64,000 nt of DNA from Siphonodentalium dalli (Eukaryota > Mollusca > Scaphopoda > Gadilida > Siphonodentaliidae). Positions within the stretch are counted from its first letter, which is position 1. The number at the start of each line of letters is the position of its first letter. Made by a program: the position numbers and the translations under genes. Location of the stretch: NCBI GenBank assembly GCA_032622095.1, contig CP136066.1:186780716-186844715 (forward strand), written 5' to 3'. The notes beneath the pieces are model-generated. The model was not told the origin of the DNA and made no database searches. It worked only from the letters and a program-made list of their open reading frames with translations. Positions 56,410 through 64,000 of this stretch are shown here, one piece after another.

Positions 56410-57738
56410 TTATCTTCTTGGCTCTTCATTTTCACACTGTGCTAATTAAAAAAACCTCATTAATATCATTGAAACTCATTCTGCAGATATATAAACGCAA
56501 GCATGAGTCTCCACACAATTATACCCAAAAATTATACCGCTATACATGCCGATTGTGGCCGGTGAGTGTTCGTGAATTAGTCGTAAGACGGCGTCAATTG
56601 ACAGGTGACAAATCTGATAGATTGGATCAATCACACCATCGACAGCGTGTGTCGTTTGCGCTAAAGCAAAGATACCTTTGCGTTCAGCCGCTACCATATA
56701 AACTACCTGGTTTATAAAATAGTCTCGCTTGGTGAATAGCACCCCAGAGGTTTACAAAGTAATAAAAACAGTTGATTTGTTCTTTATTCTTGTGGTTATA
56801 TACACGTACATACATGTATTCTAAAAATAAATGTCCTTTACAACGTGGATCAATGAAATGCGGTTGTTGCATTTAAAATGCATTGAGGGTGCATTGTGTC
56901 ACGCCACTTTGTAAATTCCTTAATGACAGCATTTAAATTAAATGCACTGCATTGGGAATAATCGCAGTCGCATTGAAATTACCGATCATTGCGCCGAAAA
57001 AGTATACTAGTATGAACACCCAAATAACGATACGATAGTGTATTTTGCAATTTTAGTTATAATTTTGTTTAATTTAAATTCACATCTGAATAATTCTGTG
57101 TTATTTTCCCACTCCTGGTGTACATGTATATGTTCGGAATCGGACATTCATGATGTAGTTTTCCATTCAAAATGGAATAAACATAAATAAACACTGTTGA
57201 CATTAATTGTTTTATAATCAGAATCTGAGAATCATGATTCTCATTTTGATTCTAGTATAAAGTCTTGATTCCCTGTAGAAAGTGAAACACTAACATTTTG
57301 ATTATTGCAAAAAATCTGATGGATTTTAAGGCCTGCATAAAGACATTTGTTTGTGAATAAATCAAGGTAAATGTGTTAAAATATGAACGCATTTACAAAT
57401 GCGTTGCTCCAAAATCGCAAAGTAGATTCGAACATGTGGTCGCTTTTCTAAGAAATTTGTGAGTGGTCTGTACATGTACATACATGTAAGTTAGTTGACC
57501 AATTACACAAGGAGTCGAGGGACACAATCAATGAGGACGTTTGTACTAAAAAATATTTTTTTACGCAAGGAACGAACACAAGGCCACTTTCTTAATTTAT
57601 ATTATGAGCCAACAAGACAGATCGTAAATCGCTGTTATATGACAATATATGTGGCCATCATAATGGTCGACAGGCATGACGCCAACAAAAACCAATCTGT
57701 CAGGCCAATATAAAGAAGTCGCGACTTATTGCTGGTGG
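56410..57738. other. No gene seen
   Basis: AT-rich. A 99-codon plus frame and an 88-codon minus frame overlap at 56418-56742 without motifs. Nothing recognised. Confidence 0.35.
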
Positions 57739-57935
57739 AACCTATTAAAGGCATCGTTCCATTTCGTTAATAACAACTTACATGTAACATTCACCTCCAC
57801 CTATTTACTCTTGGGCTCCAAATAAACATGCATGCACCAGCTGCATCCACGTTTATTATTTTTCTTGGGAAATCCCCCCCCCCCTGCACAGTGCTTATTT
57901 GGGTCTGCACGTTTATTAATATTTTGAAGCTATGA
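57739..57935. mobile_element. Repeat with GCTTATTTGGG...CACGTTTATT
   Basis: CTTGGGCTCCAAATAAACAT, a poly-C run and GCTTATTTGGGTCTGCACGT. Related sequence at 58620-58745 (GCACTATTATTTGGGTCTGT, ATTATTTGGGCCTGCACTTT, ATTTGGAGCCTGAGAGTAA). Both are partial copies of one family. Confidence 0.55.
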
Positions 57936-58232
57936 AAATTTAAATCAGCACATATTCAAGATTTCTATATGATTCAGATGTAAAAATGATCAACACGTCT
58001 ACATTAGTTACTAGCTAAACAAGACATTTTGTCATATGTGTATACTTTACTGTGAAATTGCGTTTCTTCCGTTCTCCATGAACGGATTCTCAAAATGTTT
58101 GGTTTTCCAAAAAACAAGGATTCGAACTGTCTGAACTGAACTCCATGCGTTTGTTTAAATAGATGAATAAATAATGGGAAAGACATACAATCCTAGTTCA
58201 TAATGAATTTAAGTATATAAATATAAATAATA

Positions 58233-58359
58233 AACGGCGGATTCAACGTGGTAATGGGTTTTGACCGCGTTAAAAAAATCAGCAAACTCTGCATGAACCC
58301 CGAAGTTTGCTGATTTTTTCTCGCGGTCAAAACCCCATGACCGCATTGAAACCGCCGTT
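58233..58359. mobile_element. 127-bp hairpin MITE
   Basis: AACGGCGGATTCAACGTGGT...TTTTGACCGCG...AAAATCAGCAAACT pairs with AGTTTGCTGATTTTTT...CGCGGTCAAAACC...ACCGCCGTT around a 15-base tip. A few mismatches only. Confidence 0.8.
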
Positions 58360-58619
58360 CATTTCTTATATGAATAACACAATTTAAGATTGGTGAATTA
58401 TTTCTTTTGGTTAATTTAATAAACGTACAGGACCAAATAACGATCGTACAGGTGGGAATTTTACCTCGATTTTAATAACCGTACATTAGGCACTCAAGAG
58501 TACATATTCAAGTATGTGGCAAACCAAAAAACACCACATGATACATACATGTACCTGTACTACATGTTGACTCGTATACTTGAACCTGCTATAAAAATTA
58601 TTTGGTTAACCACAGTTGA

Positions 58620-58745
58620 TGTTTTGCTCAGAGTTCCCCCTGCACTATTATTTGGGTCTGTACTTTTATTAACTTTCAATGGAATTTCCCCCCCCCCGCA
58701 CTATTATTTGGGCCTGCACTTTTATTTGGAGCCTGAGAGTAAGTT
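58620..58745. mobile_element. Second copy of the TTATTTGGG family
   Basis: Two direct sub-copies of GCACTATTATTTGGGTCTGT around a poly-C run. See the related copy at 57739-57935. Confidence 0.5.
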
Positions 58746-58781
58746 GCATTGACATTTATTTTCACGAATTACCATGCTAAA

Positions 58782-59475
58782 GGCCAAAGAAAAAAGATTG
58801 TATGTTTCCGGTAACATAGTGAAAAATTTAGGGTAGGTAGGTAGGGAATTTTTTTTATTTTATTTTATTTTGATATTTTTTATCCAGCTGCAGAAATATT
58901 GAACTACCTCGACCAAAGTGACATAAAATGCCAACCCGTGCCATGGGGAAAGTATTACTTGATCAACACAGTGGAAATATACATTAAGATTGATAAAAAA
59001 TCAAACTTACTTCATGCTTACGTATGTTTTTTATTATATCTAATACCACATTTTCATAAATTTGGCTATAAACTTGGTACAAAATTGATGTCATTAACTT
59101 TTTATAAGAATTTTACCAATAATACCGCCATTATACCGTACATGTATTGTGACGATTACATCCCATTGTCTGGGGGTAGCCAGTACACCCACCGAGCATG
59201 CCTGGTTTTTGGAAACAGTAGCTACATGTATACCCCTAATATATGCAGTGATAACCTCTTTACATGTATATATACAGATACACACCCACCATGTCTGTTG
59301 ATAGTGTTCCATAAGACCCAAACAAGACATAAAGCAGACAGGAGATCCACTCTCAGGAAATTAAAATTGCGAAAATTTTGACTTTTTCTCAAAATATCAA
59401 TAAAAAGTTTAGGGTCGGCGGGTTATTTTTAGGGTCGGTCGATGTACGGAAACATAGTATCTTTTTTCTTTGGCC
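58782..59475. mobile_element. PIF/Harbinger-like element, ~690 bp, TAA flanks
   Basis: The left end AGGCCAAAGAAAAAAGATTG...TATGTTTCCG is inverted at the right end (CGGAAACATAGTATCTTTTT...CTTTGGCC), flanked by TAA on both sides. AGGGTAGGTAGG / AGGGTCGGCGGG sub-ends also pair. A 160-codon frame inside (58899-59381) has no transposase motif and is not called as a gene. Confidence 0.65.
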
Positions 59476-59661
59476 TAAGGAACATTGCAACTGGTTTGAA
59501 GTAATATGACCGCGTTGCGTCAACACTGGAACTGCATTGATGGTAATTTTCAACATGGTCTCACTGAGGTTCTATCAAATATAAATACTAGTATGGTTGA
59601 GGCCAACTTGAGGGAGACAATTATTTTGAGAATATGTGATCCTGTGTTAACATGAGCCTAA

Positions 59662-60039
59662 GGCGACACCAATTTTTAAGTCTGGTTTACGAACACCTCC
59701 TACAACTTTGTTTCCATTTCATGAAAAAAAAATTAACTTTTTTTGTCCCAAAATATTTTACACGCGTACTGATTTTCATGTGCTATCGCATCCGGTTCTG
59801 CTTATGATCATTTGCAGATCCATATTTTCATGTATTTCATGACAAGATATGTCTTGTTTGGTTTGAACAGAATTTCATTCAAAAACATTTTTTCACAATT
59901 TTTGTAAAATTTATGTAAAATTCCACGATTTACTTGATATAAATTTGGGGGACAATCTTTTTTATTTTTATTTTTTTCCCTCCAGCATCTACTTTTTTTC
60001 TCCCCACATCGTAAACCAGACTTAAAAATTGGTGTCGCT
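59662..60039. mobile_element. PIF/Harbinger-like MITE, 378 bp, TAA flanks
   Basis: The terminal inverted repeat GCGACACCAATTTTTAAGTC continues unbroken for about 28 bases (to TCGTAAACC at the other end). TAA flanks at 59659-59661 and 60040-60042. The TWA target and GGC/AGC terminus fit PIF/Harbinger. Non-coding. Confidence 0.82.
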
Positions 60040-60319
60040 TAAATATCATCTGATGGAGTCAAAATCATTGAACCGTCTCTTATGCATGCACATGTTGTCT
60101 TGATGTTGAGTCTGGCTTTCATCATTTTCATTAGTTTTACTGTTAATATCCACCAAAGGTTGAGGTGTTATGGAACAACTGTATGGCATCGTATACTGTT
60201 ATCTTCCGAGTAAATATGGAGTCTCTAATTCTTTTATCAGTCACGCATCTACTCATCAAATAGTATAATCCTTAAATATTTGTAGTCCAGGTGATCTCGA
60301 CTGCACAGTACATGTATAA

Positions 60320-60560
60320 ACATTCATCTGCAGTGTGTTTTAAATTTCTTTGCCGTGTAACAACTGTTGTCCCAAGTTTCAATGCCGTGTCCTCCTGGTA
60401 TGTAGGGATTACCAATTTACCATTGCCGTGTTTTAATTTGCAATTTTGATGATGACGCTCACTAAGCTTGTTGATAATTTTCTTTGTCGTGTAACAACTG
60501 TTGTACCAAGTTTCTACGCCGCGTCCTCCTGTTATTTAGGGATTACCGGTGCCTTTAATA
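60320..60560 (+). repeat. Two ~130-bp direct repeats
   Basis: TGCCGTGTAACAACTGTTGT / TGTCGTGTAACAACTGTTGT, each followed by CCAAGTTTC, GCCG-GTCCTCCTG and TAGGGATTACC. Confidence 0.85.
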
Positions 60561-60800
60561 GCGTCAGATGTATCATTGCCAGTTAATGTACATTATAGTG
60601 GAACTGAATTAACTATGTCACATTGACACAGTACTCAGTTAAGACCAGTAAAACAGCAAAAGTAGTATTATTGTACAGCAGGCTTATCACTATCAGTACT
60701 TACTACATGTACTGACCCCTTACTATCGTGGATCAATCTGAATCTGAATGGTTACGCTGCAGATCCCAATTATGGTAATTTCGCAGCGGGCGAGAGAGTC

Positions 60801-61320
60801 TCAGATCTTTTCCTTCAGCGCACTCTTGAAGGAATCCACAGGCTGTTGTTGTAGGATTAAGGATTCCTCCAGCTGATTCCAGTCGCATATAGTTCGAACA
60901 AATGTGGAATTAGCGAACTGAGCTGACACGTATGGTATAGCCTCGTAGCACTGACTGTTGTTCCTTTAAATTAGGTGCCGAGGAATTTGGCTGGTGACGT
61001 AGCCTGTCAGAACTTTGCTCTGCGATCTAAGACACCTTGTTTCGGGTGTAAAGTATTGATTAGGTGGTATAGCCGGGACCAATCCGCCCACCACCTTACT
61101 CTGACATGAATCCCAGCCGATTTATTTTCCGCCGTTTCTGCAATGTTGGTAAATCTAGCTCGTAGAGGATCTTGGTCATATATCCATCTTCTTTGCTCTT
61201 ATAGTCTCTTTTAATGAAACGGGCTGCTCTACGCTGGATTCTTTCCAGCTTGTCGATGTGATTTTGTTGGTAGGGGTCCCAGATGGTGTCTGCGTAGTCC
61301 ATGATCTTCAAACTTCTCAA
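60801..61320 (-). pseudogene. LINE reverse transcriptase C-terminus, second copy
   Basis: The minus strand reads MDYADTIWDPYQQNHIDKLE, RIQRRAARFIKRDY, then LPTLQKRRKINRLGFM, the standard segment after the catalytic core of many LINE reverse transcriptases. After a stop, a shifted frame continues with the expected ending, SAQFANSTFVRTICDWNQLE then DSFKSALKEKI, to a stop at 60801-60803. One frameshift and an additional stop show it is dead. It is a different lineage from the copy at 1.9-2.5 kb. The 5' part is missing. Confidence 0.85.
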
Positions 61321-62030
61321 TTCTTCTTCTTCTGGACAGGTGCATTATGAGCAGGCCACTGGCACTACATCATGATTGTACCGGTACCACAAATTCAATT
61401 TTGAGAAAATATTCTGGGTATGGCCAGGTAGCTGAGGTACTGTTCAATACTATAGTTGACCCGTTTCGTTATCGTAGCTTAATTCTTACTGTTCCGGGAA
61501 TTGAAATATTTTTTGTCACATGAAATTCAGTCTTTTTCGATATTTGCGCACATCCATGGGGAGAAATCGGCGAATCTTATATATAAGTCCACAGTTTATC
61601 CGTTTGTAGCCAATACACCATTTCCTTCTGTCAATCCGCGTTGATTCGCGACAAAATTAACTCAAAACACCACAAGGAATTATCCGCGCATTTTGAAGAA
61701 CGATAACTAAAAGTTAAGATTGTAATTTGGCTGCAGAAACGAAACGAAACGAATTTTGAAACACAATAATTGTATTCACTAATATTTTCCTGTTGGTATA
61801 TGGTCTACTATAGTATATGCAATCATTTATTTGAAATAATAAGTATCACTTAGAGAATAATTCTTACTGATAATTAGAAATCTCTTTATTTTGTATCCCT
61901 TTAATATTAAATAATGGCCCTGAAAATTGTCTGTTTGTCAGTTTAATGTTCACTAATTATAGCTAGGCTGTTAGATAAAGTATGATATTGCTTCATTTGT
62001 CCGGGGTAGTGTATTGTCATACTGTCATAA
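61321..62030. other. No gene seen
   Basis: AT-rich flank between the LINE relic and the 45-bp satellite; nothing recognised. Confidence 0.4.
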
Positions 62031-62034
62031 TAAA

Positions 62035-63805
62035 CTTCAAGTAATAAGGTAACTACTCGTCAATGATGCTTGAATACATAAATGATTAATAAGGTAACAA
62101 CTACCCGTCAATGATCGACGTCTTAATATAGAAAGGTTTTATAAGGTAACTAACTACACGGCAATGATACTTATTATAGAAGGTTAATAATTTAACTTCT
62201 TGTCAATGATGCTTTAATATAGAAAGGGTTAATAAGGTAACTACCCGTCAATAATGCTTTAGTGTAGAAATGGTTACTAAGGTAACTACATGTCAATGAT
62301 GCTTTAATAAAGAAAGGGTTAATAAGATAAAGTTCTACACGTCAATGATGCTTAAATATAGAAAGGGCTAATAGGGTAACTACACGTCAATGATGTTTTA
62401 ATATAGAAAGGGTTAATATGGTAATTACACGCCAATGGTGCTTTAATATAGAAAGGGTTAATATGGTAACTACCGTCCATGATGCTTTAATATAGAACTG
62501 GCTACTATGATAACTACATGTCAATGATGCTTTATTGTAGAAAGGGTTAATAATGTAACTAATCACCAATGATACTCATTATAAAAAGGGTTAATAAGGT
62601 AACTGCCTGTCAATTATTGCTTCAACGTAGAAAGGGTTAATAAGGTAATTACACGCCAATGGTGCTTTAATATAGAAAGGGTTAATATGGTAACTATCAG
62701 TCAATGATGCTTTAATATAGAAAGTGTTATAATATGGTAACTGCACGTCAATGATGTTTTGATACAAAAATGGTTAATAAGGTAATTACCCGTCAATGGC
62801 GCTTTAATATAGAAATGGTTTATAATGTAACTACTCACCAATGATACTTAGTATAGAAAGGGTTGTTTAATGTAACTACCTGTCAATTAATGCTTTAATA
62901 TAGAAAAGGTTAATAAGGTAACTACACGCCAATGATACTTAGTATAGAGAGGGTTGGTAAGGTAACTACACGACAATGATACTTTAGTATATAGAGGGTT
63001 AATTAGGCAACTACCCGTCAACGATGCTTTAATATAGAAAGGGTTAACATGGTAACTACACGTCAATGATATTTTAATAAAGAAAGGGCTAATAAGGTAA
63101 CTACATGTCAATGCTGCTTTAATACAGAAATGGTTAATAAGGTAACTTCACGTCAATGATGCTTTAATATAGAAAGGGTTAATACTGTAACTACTCACCA
63201 ATGATACTTAGTATAGAACGGGTTAATAAGATAACTACCCAGCAATAATGATGCTTTAATATAGAGAGGGTTATAATAAGGTAACTACACGTCAATGATG
63301 CTTTAATACATAAATGGTTAATAAGGTAACTACCCGCCAATGGCGCTTTAATATAGAAAGGGTTAATAATGCAACTACTCACCAATGATACTTAGTATAG
63401 AAAGGGTTAATAAGGTAACTACCTGTCAATTAATAAGGTAACTATATACGACAATGATACTTTGGTATATACAGAGTTAAGGAGCCAACTACCCGTCAAT
63501 GATGCTATACTATAGAAAGGGTTAACATTGTAACTACACATCAATGATATTTTAATATAGAAAGGGTTAATAAGGTAACTACGCGTCAATGATGCTTTAA
63601 TAAAGAAAGGGTTAATAAGGTAACTTCACATCAATGGTGCTTTAATATAGAAAGGGTTAATAATGTAACTACTCACCAATGTTACTTAGTATAGAAAGGG
63701 TTAATAAGGTAACTACCTGTCAATTAATGATTTAATATAGAATGGTTAATAAGGTAACTACACACCAATGGTGCTGTAATATAGAAAGGGTTAATAAGGT
63801 GACTT
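62035..63805 (+). repeat. 45-bp satellite, ~39 copies
   Basis: Consensus AAGGTAACTACACGTCAATG followed by ATGCTTTAATATAGAAAGGG and TTAAT. Units drift in length and sequence. The last 30 bases match the right terminus of the TTAA MITE family seen at 18150-18195, 35355-35395, 40700-40736 and elsewhere. Confidence 0.95.
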
Positions 63806-63829
63806 CAATGCAGATTATACAGTTTAACA

Positions 63830-64000
63830 AAATACCACAGGTGTATATATCCGGGTGAACACTGTAGTAAATACCTGGGCGAAACCCTGGTGTAAATACC
63901 TGGGTGTAAATACCTGGTGTAAATACCTGGGTGTAAATCCGTAAAAACCCGGGTAAACTGGGGTTTATACCTAACATATATAGAAAACACCTGGGTAAAT
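63830..64000 (+). repeat. ACCTGGGTGTAAAT repeat, running off the window
   Basis: Copies of TAAATACCTGGGTGTAAATA with the same ACCTGGGT core as the minisatellite at 51.5-52.3 kb. Truncated by the window end. Confidence 0.8.

Noticed and set aside
58899-59381. 160-codon frame within the PIF/Harbinger-like element
   Set aside because: No DDE or helix-turn-helix motif, odd Tyr-rich composition, and inside a short non-autonomous element.

Overview
The window looks like nuclear DNA of a lophotrochozoan animal, most likely a mollusc. It is AT-rich and gene-poor, with long introns bounded by GT-AG sites, TATA and initiator promoters, AATAAA poly(A) signals and many different transposon relics. The one gene family I recognise with confidence is the molluscan-type myosin essential light chain (ELC), which has the FDFWDGRDG calcium-loop signature at its N terminus. 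The phylum is an inference from that protein and from the repeat types.

The centre of the window is a head-to-head pair of ELC genes. The minus-strand copy runs from a TATA box at about 22185 down to a poly(A) signal at about 5350. The plus-strand copy runs from a TATA box at 26028 to a poly(A) signal at about 43590. Both have six coding exons with the same boundaries. The first exon codes for the start methionine only, and the encoded proteins are 159 residues. By hand count they differ at five residues. About 3.9 kb separates the two start sites. The proximal promoters are recognisably the same sequence in opposite orientation. The introns have diverged and filled independently with mobile DNA. 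The last intron is 8.4 kb in the minus copy and 0.56 kb in the plus copy. Intron 2 of the plus copy is 10.4 kb and holds a separate intact single-exon reading frame (32874-33374) with a ParB-like DNRRL motif.

Layout: 1-5.3 kb, LINE relic and dispersed repeats; 5.3-22.2 kb, minus ELC gene with a 6.2-kb foldback element in its last intron and a 35-bp minisatellite beside exon 3; 22.2-26.0 kb, shared intergenic and promoter region with repeats; 26.0-43.6 kb, plus ELC gene with piggyBac-like, hAT-like and gag-like insertions; 43.6-64 kb, no convincing host gene, only repeats. These repeats include TTAA-flanked MITEs, mariner-like hairpins, PIF/Harbinger-like MITEs, a palindromic minisatellite, a Myb/SANT fragment, a second LINE reverse-transcriptase relic and a 45-bp satellite that seems to derive from a MITE terminus.

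No tRNA, rRNA, CRISPR array or bacterial-style operon was seen. Most open frames of 60-100 codons here are chance frames in repeats and are omitted.
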